Counted from the stretch's first letter, positions 1 through 6,991 are shown. The stretch: DNA of 16,288 bases from Candidatus Latescibacterota bacterium (GCA_003529325.1 DPVW01000190.1:1-16288), one strand, 5' to 3'. Notes: generated by a model from the letters alone, not told the origin. Numbers and translations: made by a program.

Positions 1-195
1 GAGCAGCATCTGCCCGAGATCGCCGCCGCCTTTCAGCGTGAGCGTGCGGGCTCGGTGGAACTGTACGAACGGTACCTGCGGGACCACATCTGCTACGATC
101 TCGGCGCGCAGCAGAAGGCGGGGCTGCAGGAATTTTACCGCCTCGCCCATCAGCTGGGCATCATCACAGATATTCCGCCGCTGCGATTTTACTGA
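1..195 (+). CDS. mqnA: Chorismate dehydratase MqnA, C-terminal fragment
   Basis: This is the last 64 codons of a gene that begins before the window, in frame 1 and ending at TGA 193-195. The tail reads YERYLRDHICYDLG, then AGLQEFYRLAHQLGI, then PPLRFY. This matches the conserved end of MqnA-type proteins, in which a Y-x-LG turn is followed by a helix with a 'GL..F...A...G' pattern. MqnA converts chorismate to 3-[(1-carboxyvinyl)oxy]benzoate, the first committed step of the futalosine pathway to menaquinone, in the cytoplasm. The next gene, a UbiA-type prenyltransferase, starts 15 bases downstream, which supports the assignment because these genes commonly cluster. The related enzyme MqnD is the main alternative. 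The call rests on a short tail plus context, so it is good but not certain. Confidence 0.7.
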   Translation, partial: EQHLPEIAAAFQRERAGSVELYERYLRDHICYDLGAQQKAGLQEFYRLAHQLGIITDIPPLRFY

Positions 196-210
196 CAGGC
201 TCGGCTCCTC

Positions 211-1077
211 ATGAACAGACTGTCACCGGTGCTGCTGTATGGCCGGATGATCAAGTTCTCGCACAGTATCTTCGCCCTGCCTTTTGCGCTCAGTGGTGCA
301 GCGCTGGCGGCAGCGACGCATGGCATCCGCCCGGTTCAGGTGGCATGGATCGTCGTTGCCATGGTGGCGGCGCGTTCGGCGGCGATGGGTTTCAACCGTC
401 TCGTAGATCGTCGCATCGATGCCGACAATCCACGTACCGCACAGCGGGAGTTGCCCACAGGTGCCATGTCCGTGCTGGCGGTGATACTGTTTGTCCTTCT
501 GTCAGCGGTGGCTCTCGTGGGCGCTGCGTGGCAGTTGAATCGACTGTGTCTGCTGCTGTCCCCCGTCGCCCTCGCCGTCGTCTTCGCCTATTCCTACACA
601 AAACGATTCACCTGGGCGTCTCATCTTGTGCTCGGATTGGCTCTGGCGTTGGCGCCACTCGGCGCCTGGATTGCCGTGACGGGGCGATTCGACCTGCCTC
701 CGATTCTACTCGGCCTGTCGGTCATGTCCTGGGTGGCGGGTTTCGACATTTTGTATTCCTGTCAGGACCATGACTTTGACCGCAAAGCCGGCCTCTATTC
801 GATCCCCGTGCGCTTCGGCCTGGTGGGTGCCCTGAGACTGGCGCGTGTCATGCACCTGCTCGCCGTACTATTCATGGTGGCCCTCGGTTTCAGTGCCGGG
901 TTGCAGGCCGTCTACTTCATTGGTGTCGCCGCCATCACGAGTCTGCTCGTCTACGAACACAGACTCGTCTCCCCCCAGGATCTGACGAAAGTGAACACGG
1001 CTTTCATGACCATGAACAGTCTTGTGAGTGTCGCTTTTTTTATCTTCATCTTGGCCGATATACTGTGGCTGGGATGA
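211..1077 (+). CDS. mqnP: UbiA-family prenyltransferase of menaquinone synthesis (MqnP-like)
   Basis: An integral-membrane aromatic prenyltransferase of 288 aa, the usual length for the UbiA superfamily. Both Asp-rich motifs that bind Mg-diphosphate are present: N62-x3-D66-x3-D70 in NRLVDRRID, and D186/D188/D190 in [10 protein letters not shown]. They sit in loops between about eight or nine hydrophobic helices. The N-terminal [15 protein letters not shown] is typical of the 4-hydroxybenzoate octaprenyltransferase-like group found with futalosine genes. The expected role is attaching the polyprenyl tail to the 1,4-dihydroxy-6-naphthoate-derived ring. It follows mqnA by 15 bases and its TGA overlaps the next ATG (ATGA at 1074-1077), so the genes are translationally coupled. 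ATG 211 has no clear Shine-Dalgarno sequence; ATG 247 is an alternative start. UbiA of ubiquinone synthesis is the other reading, less likely beside mqnA. Confidence 0.85.
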   Translation: MNRLSPVLLYGRMIKFSHSIFALPFALSGAALAAATHGIRPVQVAWIVVAMVAARSAAMGFNRLVDRRIDADNPRTAQRELPTGAMSVLAVILFVLLSAVALVGAAWQLNRLCLLLSPVALAVVFAYSYTKRFTWASHLVLGLALALAPLGAWIAVTGRFDLPPILLGLSVMSWVAGFDILYSCQDHDFDRKAGLYSIPVRFGLVGALRLARVMHLLAVLFMVALGFSAGLQAVYFIGVAAITSLLVYEHRLVSPQDLTKVNTAFMTMNSLVSVAFFIFILADILWLG

Positions 1078-3074
1078 CGGACGCCATCGACATCGGTCAG
1101 ATTCTGCCTGCCACGGAAGACGCCGACGCCGACGTCTATTCCGTGCGCTCGCGTGCCACTGGTCCCTCAGGCGAACTGCCGCTGGACGAAGAACTCGTCA
1201 TCTCTTCTCCGAGTGGGGACATCTTCGCCTTCAGCCAGAATGCGGGCATGGGCTGGAATCCGGCACACCTGGGGCGAACCGAATTTCTCGTGATCAGCAC
1301 CCTGGGTGGCATTCGTGCCCCCGATGGTACGCCCATCGCGCTGGGTTATCACACAGGGCATTGGGAAGTGGGTTTGCTCATGGAAGCGGCGGCACGAGAG
1401 GTGACCCGCCTCGGTGGGATCCCATATGCCGCCTACTGTTCCGATCCGTGTGATGGCCGTTCCCAGGGCACGACGGGCATGTTCGACAGTCTGCCGTATC
1501 GCAACGATGCGGCGATCGTCATGCGGCGTCTGATCCGTTCTCTGCCGCGACGCCGTGGTGTCATCGGTGTGGGCACGTGTGACAAGGGGTTGCCGGCTTT
1601 GCTCATCGCGCTGGCGGGGTGTCCGGATCTGCCGGTGATCATCCTGCCTGGCGGTGTGACGTTGCCTCCGGAGCAGGGCGAGGATGCCGGCAAGATTCAG
1701 TCCGTTGGCTCCCGTCTCGCCCATGGGGAGATCACGATTGGCGAGATCAACGACATGGGCTGCCGTGCCTGCGCTTCGCCAGGAGGGGGCTGCCAGTTTC
1801 TCGGTACGGCGGCGACGGCGCAGGTAGTCGCTGAAGCCCTGGGACTGACATTAACACACGCGGCGCTGGCGCCATCAGGAGAACCGGTGTGGCGCGACAT
1901 GGCAGTCCGCTCTGGGCGGGCCATCGTCGCGCTGGAACAAGCCGGGATCCGGTCGCGGGATATCATCACCGACGATGCGATCCACAATGCCATGGTGGTG
2001 CACGCCGCCTTCGGTGGTTCGACGAATCTGCTGCTGCATGTGCCGGCTATCGCGCATGCCGCGGGCTTAAGGCGCCCTGTGGTCGACGACTGGGATCGTA
2101 TCAATCGACAGGTGCCCCGCATCGTCGACGTGTTACCGAATGGCCCACAATACCACGTCACGGTACGTGCCTTTCTGGCCGGTGGGGTGCCTGAGGTGAT
2201 GCTGCATCTGCGTGCTATGGGTTTGTTGAAGCTGGATGCGATGACAGCGACCGGGCAGTCTCTGGGAGAGAATCTGGCGTGGTGGGAGGGCAGTGAACGG
2301 CGGCGTCGATTCCGCGAGATCCTGAAAGCGCAGGATAGTGTCGACGCGGATGACGTCATCATGGGGCCGGAAGCGGCACGGGCGAAGGGCATGACGAGTA
2401 CGGTCTGTTTCCCCACGGGGAATCTGGCGCCGGAGGGGTCGGTGGTGAAGGCGACGGCGATCGCCGCGGATATGCTCGACGAGGACGGGGTCTATTCGCT
2501 GCGGGGCCCAGCGCGGGTATTCACCTCGGAAAAGGCGGCGATGGCGGCGATCAAAGGAAACGAGATCCGCGCCGGAGATGTGCTCGTGCTGTTGTCGATC
2601 GGGCCCATGGGCACCGGCATGGAAGAGATCGCCCAGGTGACGATCGCGTTGAAATACTGTGATTTCGGCAAGGATGTGGCGTTGCTGACGGACGCACGAT
2701 TCTCCGGCTTCTCCAGTGGTCCGTGTATTGGCCATCTGGGCCCGGAAGCACTTGCCGGGGGACCGGTAGGTCGCATCCTCGATGGGGACGTGATCGAGGT
2801 CGTCGTCGATACGCGCAACTTGAAGGGACAGATCAATCTGGTCGGCGAGGGGGATCGGTCATTCGACGCTGACGAAGGGGCGAGGGTCCTGGCGGCACGA
2901 GAGGCGCGGCCGGATCTGGCGCCGGATGCGGACCTGCCAGAGGACACACGGCTGTGGGCGGCGCTGCAGCGGGCAGGAGGTGGAACGTGGGGAGGCTGCG
3001 TGTATGATGTGGACGAGATCATCCGGCTCCTCGACGCCGGACGCCAGGCGCTGGATGAAGGTGCTTCTACGTGA
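1074..3074 (+). CDS. IlvD/Edd-superfamily dehydratase, YjhG/YagF (D-xylonate dehydratase) type
   Basis: A 666-aa Fe-S dehydratase that, judged from memory, matches E. coli YjhG/YagF almost end to end, including [37 protein letters not shown] and TDARFSG. This family removes water from sugar acids such as D-xylonate to give 2-keto-3-deoxy acids. Expected [2Fe-2S] ligands are Cys126 (DPCDG), Cys169 (TCDKG) and Cys240 (GGGCQFLG). Lys171 beside Cys169 is the probable carboxylated Mg ligand, and Ser544 (ARFSG) is the probable catalytic base. The length fits the long YjhG group and exceeds ordinary IlvD (about 560-620). The ATG at 1074 overlaps the preceding TGA; an in-frame GTG at 1065 would add three residues. 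It ends 7 bases before ubiX. A sugar-acid dehydratase inside a menaquinone operon is unusual. The family call is very secure; the substrate is inferred. Confidence 0.9.
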   Translation: MTDAIDIGQILPATEDADADVYSVRSRATGPSGELPLDEELVISSPSGDIFAFSQNAGMGWNPAHLGRTEFLVISTLGGIRAPDGTPIALGYHTGHWEVGLLMEAAAREVTRLGGIPYAAYCSDPCDGRSQGTTGMFDSLPYRNDAAIVMRRLIRSLPRRRGVIGVGTCDKGLPALLIALAGCPDLPVIILPGGVTLPPEQGEDAGKIQSVGSRLAHGEITIGEINDMGCRACASPGGGCQFLGTAATAQVVAEALGLTLTHAALAPSGEPVWRDMAVRSGRAIVALEQAGIRSRDIITDDAIHNAMVVHAAFGGSTNLLLHVPAIAHAAGLRRPVVDDWDRINRQVPRIVDVLPNGPQYHVTVRAFLAGGVPEVMLHLRAMGLLKLDAMTATGQSLGENLAWWEGSERRRRFREILKAQDSVDADDVIMGPEAARAKGMTSTVCFPTGNLAPEGSVVKATAIAADMLDEDGVYSLRGPARVFTSEKAAMAAIKGNEIRAGDVLVLLSIGPMGTGMEEIAQVTIALKYCDFGKDVALLTDARFSGFSSGPCIGHLGPEALAGGPVGRILDGDVIEVVVDTRNLKGQINLVGEGDRSFDADEGARVLAAREARPDLAPDADLPEDTRLWAALQRAGGGTWGGCVYDVDEIIRLLDAGRQALDEGAST

Positions 3075-3081
3075 GTGAACG

Positions 3082-3696
3082 GTGAGCGATACCAAGTCAT
3101 TCATTGTCGCCGTGACGGGCGCCAGTGGTGCGATCTATGCGACGCGGACGATGCGGGCTATGCTCGCCGCTGGGAATCACGTGCATCTCGTGCTGTCGAA
3201 GTATGGCCGGTATGTGATGCATGAAGAACTGGGTTGGGAGCCGGACAACGAGTCGATTCTCGACTTTCTGGCGCGGACGACGGGGGACGAAATAAGAGCC
3301 GGTACGCTCGAGGAGCATGGCGTCAACGATCTGACGCGGGCAATCTCTTCGGGGTCATCGCCGGTGAGTGGCATGGTCGTGGTGCCCTGCTCGGCGAAGA
3401 GTCTGGCCGCCATCGCACATGGTACGTCGTCAAATCTGATCGAGCGGTCGGCGGATGTAACACTGAAGGAGCGTCGGCCCCTGGTGCTGGTCATACGGGA
3501 GACGCCGATGAATCTGATTCAACTACGCAACATGGTGACCGTTGCCGAGGCGGGGGCCGCCGTGTTGCCGGCGATGCCGGCATTTTATCAGAAGCCGAAG
3601 AGTTTCGATGATCTCGGGGACTTTATCGCCGGCAGGGCATTGAGTCTTCTAGGGGTGGATCACGAACTGTTCGAGCCCTGGACGGGACCGCAGTAG
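3082..3696 (+). CDS. ubiX: UbiX-type flavin prenyltransferase (MqnM-like)
   Basis: A 204-aa flavoprotein of the UbiX/Pad1 family, full length. The N-terminal VAVTGASGAIYA (residues 9-20) is the FMN phosphate-binding loop. The block PCSAKSLAAIAHG leads into the conserved run containing SSNLIERSADV and LKERRPLVL, and RETPMNLIQLRNM forms the prenyl-phosphate site. UbiX transfers a dimethylallyl group to FMN to make prenylated FMN, the cofactor of UbiD-type decarboxylases. In futalosine organisms the UbiX/UbiD-like pair (MqnM/MqnL) is thought to decarboxylate the prenylated ring, which fits the upstream mqnA-mqnP. No ubiD-like gene is present in the window. Translation starts at a GTG 7 bases after the dehydratase stop. 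The family is certain; the mqn-specific role is inferred from context. Confidence 0.93.
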   Translation: MSDTKSFIVAVTGASGAIYATRTMRAMLAAGNHVHLVLSKYGRYVMHEELGWEPDNESILDFLARTTGDEIRAGTLEEHGVNDLTRAISSGSSPVSGMVVVPCSAKSLAAIAHGTSSNLIERSADVTLKERRPLVLVIRETPMNLIQLRNMVTVAEAGAAVLPAMPAFYQKPKSFDDLGDFIAGRALSLLGVDHELFEPWTGPQ

Positions 3697-3715
3697 ATAA
3701 CGAACCAGCAACGCA

Positions 3716-3741
3716 CGACGATCCCGGGGAGAGGGTCGCCG
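3716..3741. repeat. 26-bp repeat, copy 1
   Basis: This segment, containing CGATCCCGGGGAGAGGGTCG, recurs at 3771-3796 with a single base difference (A versus G in the central purine run). The copies start 55 bases apart just after the ubiX stop. Each copy can fold as CGA(T)CCC pairing with GGGTCG around a purine loop with one bulged T. No T-run follows, so it is not a standard rho-independent terminator. A REP-like intergenic repeat is possible. Confidence 0.7.
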
Positions 3742-3770
3742 CGCGCGCTGGATCTGCACAGGGCACGAAC

Positions 3771-3796
3771 CGACGATCCCGGGGAGGGGGTCGCCG
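3771..3796. repeat. 26-bp repeat, copy 2
   Basis: The second copy of the repeat at 3716-3741, with one mismatch over 26 bases and the same foldable CGATCCC/GGGTCG arms. It ends 12 bases before the stop codon of the small minus-strand gene, so the pair occupies the gap between the convergent ubiX and that gene and could insulate their transcripts. Confidence 0.7.
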
Positions 3797-3808
3797 ACCA
3801 GCTTTAAC

Positions 3809-3964
3809 TCACCCGTACATGGCCTCGCTAATTGCCGTGCGCCAGGCCCGCCGGGTCGGCAGGCTACCGGAGCGAATACTTCGCCGCAGTTCCGCGGACA
3901 GGCGTCGACGACTGTCGGCGGGCAATTCTGTGAGCAAACCGCAATACCATCTCGTGCCGATCAT
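3809..3964 (-). CDS. Small basic hypothetical protein (51 aa)
   Basis: I do not recognise this protein. The ATG at 3964-3962 lies 6 bases downstream of a strong Shine-Dalgarno GGAGGA (plus-strand TCCTCC at 3971-3976), which is better than most start sites in the window. The product starts MIGTRWYCGLLTELP, continues with an Arg-rich, probably helical segment (DSRRRLSAELRRSIRSG) and ends ISEAMYG. It is strongly basic, with no signal peptide or membrane helix. The frame stays open upstream to 4240, but that extension crosses palindromic DNA and has no comparable start signal, so the short form is preferred. It faces ubiX and lies downstream of GH113 on the same strand, separated by about 400 bases of structured spacer. 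A nucleic-acid-binding role would fit the charge but is speculation. Confidence 0.5.
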   Translation of the reverse strand: MIGTRWYCGLLTELPADSRRRLSAELRRSIRSGSLPTRRAWRTAISEAMYG

Positions 3965-3970
3965 CGATCG

Positions 3971-3976
3971 TCCTCC
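3971..3976 (-). promoter_or_regulatory. Strong Shine-Dalgarno for the 51-aa ORF
   Basis: The minus strand reads ACGGAGGACGATCG then ATG. The purine core GGAGGA is six bases before the start codon, an optimal spacing. This site is the main reason to accept the small gene and to prefer the start at 3964 over the longer open frame. Confidence 0.6.
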
Positions 3977-4004
3977 GTCCGTGAAAGATTTGTGCTGATA
4001 TGGA

Positions 4005-4091
4005 GTCCGGAGCCGAGGTCCGCTATCTGTGCGAGGAGAGACAGACAGCCGATTGCTTGGGAGAGGGAAGAGAATGCCCTCGGCTCCGGGC
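4005..4091. repeat. 14-bp inverted repeat enclosing 59 bases
   Basis: The left arm GTCCGGAGCCGAGG (4005-4018) pairs with the right arm CCTCGGCTCCGGGC (4078-4091): the inner 12 bp are perfect and one outer G-T pair extends the stem to 14. The 59-base interior is purine-rich on the plus strand and can form a smaller TCTGT/ACAGA stem. On the minus strand it lies 41 bases upstream of the 51-aa ORF start, so it could be a structured leader. No target-site duplication is obvious, which argues against a small transposon. Confidence 0.6.
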
Positions 4092-4141
4092 CATGAAGGA
4101 GTGTTCACCATGACCCCTTGCAACGGCTGTGCCAGGAATTT

Positions 4142-4162
4142 CAACGGATATGATAACCGCTG
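4142..4162. promoter_or_regulatory. 21-bp imperfect palindrome, candidate operator
   Basis: CAACGGATATGATAACCGCTG is centred on G4152. Eight of its ten half-site positions are complementary, with mismatches only at positions 3 and 7 of the left arm against 19 and 15 of the right. There is no room for a hairpin loop, so a dimeric repressor site is more likely than an RNA stem. It lies in the AT-rich part of the spacer, where a promoter for the minus-strand small gene would be expected. The cognate regulator cannot be told from the window. Confidence 0.45.
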
Positions 4163-4201
4163 AAAAATCAACACGTTATAAAATTCGTAATGCAATAAGA
4201 A

Positions 4202-4250
4202 TCTACATGATACCATGTTTTCCAGCTTAGCATGGACCACAGGATGTAGA
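4202..4250. repeat. Nested inverted repeat
   Basis: The outer arms TCTACAT (4202-4208) and ATGTAGA (4244-4250) are perfectly complementary and enclose the inner arms CCATG (4213-4217) and CATGG (4231-4235). The inner stem extends by a G-T and a T-A pair. The whole can fold as one interrupted hairpin of 49 bases. The function is unknown. Confidence 0.4.
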
Positions 4251-4262
4251 TGAGTAGACGGT

Positions 4263-4282
4263 GTCGATAGCTACATATCGAC
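4263..4282. repeat. 7-bp stem-loop
   Basis: GTCGATA and TATCGAC are perfect inverted arms around a six-base GCTACA loop. No T-run follows on either strand, so it is not a clear terminator. It may be an operator or an RNA hairpin. Confidence 0.35.
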
Positions 4283-4340
4283 CCTGAGTCTGAAACGGGA
4301 AAATCACAGCAGAACAGGCGGGGGAAAGTCGTTCCGAGGG

Positions 4341-4358
4341 GGGAAGAAAAGTCTTCCC
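4341..4358 (-). terminator. Hairpin after the GH113 gene, possible terminator
   Basis: On the minus strand GGGAAGA-CTTT-TCTTCCC forms a perfect 7-bp stem with a 4-base loop, starting 9 bases after the glycoside hydrolase stop codon. It is followed by a C-rich run instead of a U-tract. It may stabilise the 3' end or act with another factor and not as a textbook intrinsic terminator. Confidence 0.4.
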
Positions 4359-4367
4359 GTACTGCGA

Positions 4368-5402
4368 TTACTCCGGCAAAGGCCGTCTGTACCAGTCGGA
4401 AAGGATCTGTTCGGCGGGTTTGCCACGGGGGGTAAAGTCACCGTCCGAGGGGCCGCCCTGATTCATGTCACTGTGCCACTTCCACCAATACATGCCATAG
4501 AACCAGGGGCGTTGCCAGAGGACCTCCAGCACCGCCTGATAGGCGCGAGACTGCAGCTGCAGATCGACGGCGGGTTCGAAGCGTCGCACCCACTCCCAGG
4601 GCTTTACCGTGCTGCCACGTACGGACTTGTAACCGACTTCGGTGAACAGCACGGGAAGACCGGTCTGCTTGTGGACGAGTTCGACCTGATCGGCGACCTG
4701 GTGCGCCCCGGTGCGAAGAGCCTGCAGATCGGGGTCGGAATCTTCGCTCAGGGGGAAGAAGGCGTTGACACCGACATAATCGAGGGCATCCCAGATCTCG
4801 ATCTCGTCGTACTCCCCCCACCAATTGGCGGCGTAGGTGAGGGGGCCGTCATAGACCTGGCGAATCTCGGCGATCAACACACGCCAGTCCTGCTCACGTT
4901 CCTTCATGGTTTGGGCCAATTCCACGCCGACGCAGAAGATATCCACCTGCTCGCGCTCTGCGATCCGAGCGTAGTGCAGGATGAAGCGGGCATAGTTCTC
5001 GAACCAGAGTCGCCAGTCCTCTTCGTTGGCCATGCCGATCTTGCCACGCCAGGCATCGTCATCTCTCTGACGCAACCAGATGTGCGGTTTCAGCATAACG
5101 CCCAGGCCCAACTCGTGGGCCTGATGGATGGCGTGGATCAAGTGTGAGTCCGGTGGGTCGTCGCCGAAGTAGAGACTGGGGTCGCCGATGGTGCGTTGAT
5201 AGGAGAACGGATTGATAGCGATCCACTCGGCATGAACCTTGTCGCGCAAATGTCTGAGGGCAGCTTCGGAAGCATCGGAGAGCAGGTTGTTCCGGGGGCG
5301 GTAACCGTGGGTGAAGGTCATGCCCTTTTGAAATACGGGCAGCTGACCATCACCGAAACAGGGCGTGGCAAGCAGCGCCAGAACGAAGACAATTCGCCTC
5401 AC
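4368..5402 (-). CDS. Secreted GH113-like glycoside hydrolase
   Basis: A 344-aa exported TIM-barrel glycosidase. The first 17 or so residues (MRRIVFVLALLATPCFG) form a Sec signal peptide; the Cys at 15 is not in a good lipobox. The barrel has the features of family GH113, typified by beta-mannanases: GMTF near residue 27, the strand IFCVGVELAQT with Glu161 as likely acid/base, and VLFTEVGYKS with Glu255 as likely nucleophile. Aromatic sugar-binding residues are plentiful (ANWWGEYDE, FYGMYWWKWH). It probably acts in the periplasm or outside the cell on mannan or a related beta-glycan. It starts at a GTG overlapping the TGA of the methyltransferase gene (positions 5399-5402), so the two are translationally coupled although functionally unrelated. 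The fold and catalytic pair are well supported; the substrate is inferred. Confidence 0.8.
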   Translation of the reverse strand: MRRIVFVLALLATPCFGDGQLPVFQKGMTFTHGYRPRNNLLSDASEAALRHLRDKVHAEWIAINPFSYQRTIGDPSLYFGDDPPDSHLIHAIHQAHELGLGVMLKPHIWLRQRDDDAWRGKIGMANEEDWRLWFENYARFILHYARIAEREQVDIFCVGVELAQTMKEREQDWRVLIAEIRQVYDGPLTYAANWWGEYDEIEIWDALDYVGVNAFFPLSEDSDPDLQALRTGAHQVADQVELVHKQTGLPVLFTEVGYKSVRGSTVKPWEWVRRFEPAVDLQLQSRAYQAVLEVLWQRPWFYGMYWWKWHSDMNQGGPSDGDFTPRGKPAEQILSDWYRRPLPE

Positions 5403-6757
5403 GGCAACAGTCTGGTGAGCTGGTTGGTGCGAGCAACTTTCGGCACGTTGCCCTCGATGCTGTCGCCGCCACTGGAGACGACCGCTCTGCAGAGCGGGAT
5501 GTCGTCATGGAAACAGATGACCTCCCCCGTCAGATTCGGGGAGGATACCGCACAGGGCTCCCCGGCGAACAGAGACTGCGTCTGGGACCAGTCCACATCG
5601 AGACGGCGCTGATGGGCCTGCTCCCCCCACAAGGCTACGGCCTGTTGTGAGAGGAAGTAGTGCCCCTTGTGCAGCGTGGCGACACGCATGCCGGCGCGCA
5701 CATACCAGGGCCGTTCGAGCAACTGAGCGGCTTCGGCGGAGCGCAAGTGCAGTTGCCGGCCCTGGGGGACCAGTTCGTAGCCGGCGGGGATCTCCGGTTC
5801 GAAGTCCCAGCGCTCTTTGAGTCGCTGGGACCAGTCGTCTGGATCTGCGTCTACGGCAATGGGGCTGCGTCGAAGCAGTGGGTGGGGATCCGGCTCGACC
5901 CAATCCCACTCGGTTTCGCCAAGTTTGCCGATGACGGCGACGAATGCACCCTCGGTGGCGTGCAGATGTGGCCAGACCCGGCTGCACCCGGAGAGGAGGG
6001 CTGGATATTGGGCGCCGATCTCTGACGCCAGGCCCCCGTCCTGCACCTGTGTCACAGCCTGGATCTGCACGAGGCCCTTGTAACGTTTGAGCAGGCCGAG
6101 CAGGACATCTTCGTTTTCTTCCGTGGACAGACTGCAGGTGGAGTACACAAGCCGACCGCCGGGGCGCAGTGTATGGAATGCGGCACGCAGCAGTCCGATC
6201 TGCAGGGTGCACTTTTTCTGCGCATCCTCCGGCGACCAGAAGCTCAGCATGTGCCGGTCCTTACAGAGAATTCCGTCGCCGGAGCAGGGCGCGTCCAGCA
6301 GCACACGATCGAAGAGGTTGTGGAAGGAGCGCGCCAGCTTGGCGCCGGAGATCGACGTCACCAGCGTGTTGTAAGCGCCACACCGCTCGAGATTGCCCAC
6401 CAGGGCAGCCAGGCGCTTCTGACGGGGTTCGTTGGCGACGAGCAGCCCCGTGTTGCCCATGGCGGTGGCGATCTGGGTGGCTTTGCCGCCGGGTGCCGCC
6501 GCCAGGTCGAGGACGAATTCGCCAGGCTGCGGGTCGAGGGCCTCTACGGCGAGAGTGGTCGCCTTGGCCTGCATGTACAGCGCGCCCACGCGGTATTCGA
6601 GGCTGTGACTGACGATGGCCGCCAGCTCTGGTGCCAGGCGCAGTGCATCGTGACACCAGGAGACGGGTTCGCATAAGGGGCGCAGAGCTTCGGCAAAACG
6701 GCTGGCAACGGGATGCAAGCCGTTGATGCGCACATCGACACCAGGTTCGGTGAGCAT
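5399..6757 (-). CDS. RNA cytosine-C5 methyltransferase, RsmB/RsmF (NOL1/NOP2/Sun) family
   Basis: A 452-aa SAM-dependent m5C methyltransferase that probably acts on rRNA or tRNA. Motif I is DLAAAPGGKATQ (about residues 84-95). Motif IV is LLDAPCSGDG with Cys148, the residue that releases product. Motif VI is VYSTCSLSTEENE with Cys198, the covalent nucleophile. The C-terminal third (YELVPQGRQLHLR, VRAGMRVATLHKGHYFLS) resembles the PUA-like extension of RsmF-type enzymes. The first in-frame ATG is 6757, but the codons upstream look coding (LEALLQHLQRLLPHP, then QPFRDAM), matching the N-terminal part expected in this family. That upstream frame has no ATG, GTG or TTG back to a TAG near 6947-6949. 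The true start may therefore be non-canonical or lost through an indel. The stop overlaps the GH113 start. Confidence 0.85.
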   Translation of the reverse strand: MLTEPGVDVRINGLHPVASRFAEALRPLCEPVSWCHDALRLAPELAAIVSHSLEYRVGALYMQAKATTLAVEALDPQPGEFVLDLAAAPGGKATQIATAMGNTGLLVANEPRQKRLAALVGNLERCGAYNTLVTSISGAKLARSFHNLFDRVLLDAPCSGDGILCKDRHMLSFWSPEDAQKKCTLQIGLLRAAFHTLRPGGRLVYSTCSLSTEENEDVLLGLLKRYKGLVQIQAVTQVQDGGLASEIGAQYPALLSGCSRVWPHLHATEGAFVAVIGKLGETEWDWVEPDPHPLLRRSPIAVDADPDDWSQRLKERWDFEPEIPAGYELVPQGRQLHLRSAEAAQLLERPWYVRAGMRVATLHKGHYFLSQQAVALWGEQAHQRRLDVDWSQTQSLFAGEPCAVSSPNLTGEVICFHDDIPLCRAVVSSGGDSIEGNVPKVARTNQLTRLLP

Positions 6758-6991
6758 GGCGTCGCGGAAGGGCTGGGTCTGCGCCGGATGTGGCAGCAGA
6801 CGTTGCAGGTGCTGAAGGAGTGCCTCAAGTCGAGAATCGACGTCGACTTCCTCTTTGCTATCTCGTAAGGATGTGGCGATGTTAGATATGATGTACTGCC
6901 CTTTACGTTCGACCGGTGACAGCTGACCAACCCGCGTGTGATTGGTTGAACTAACCTACCCGCCCAAATTCTGCAAGGGAACTGAACCGCC

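Larger units (their letters stand above)
3965..4367. other. Structured intergenic region, partly AT-rich
   Basis: About 400 bases with no convincing protein gene apart from the leader of the 51-aa ORF. From roughly 4130 to 4260 the composition becomes clearly AT-richer than the neighbouring genes. It holds, in order, a long inverted repeat (4005-4091), a 21-bp operator-like palindrome (4142-4162), a nested inverted repeat (4202-4250), a 7-bp stem (4263-4282) and a hairpin just after the GH113 stop (4341-4358). The likely role is the promoter/leader region of the small minus-strand gene plus the 3' end of the GH113 transcript. A non-coding RNA is possible. No well-formed -35/-10 pair was found on either strand. 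Confidence 0.55.

Noticed and set aside
1697..2416. Minus-strand ORF of 239 codons inside the dehydratase gene
   Set aside because: Shadow of the conserved YjhG-type gene; the translation is low-complexity and unrecognised.
3965..4240. Minus-strand extension of the small ORF to 143 aa
   Set aside because: It runs through the AT-rich palindromic spacer, its composition is unlike coding sequence here, and only the start at 3964 has a proper ribosome-binding site.
4473..5147. Plus-strand ORF of 224 codons opposite the GH113 gene
   Set aside because: It is a frame shadow of a well-supported glycosidase gene; its translation has no recognisable domain and no start signal.
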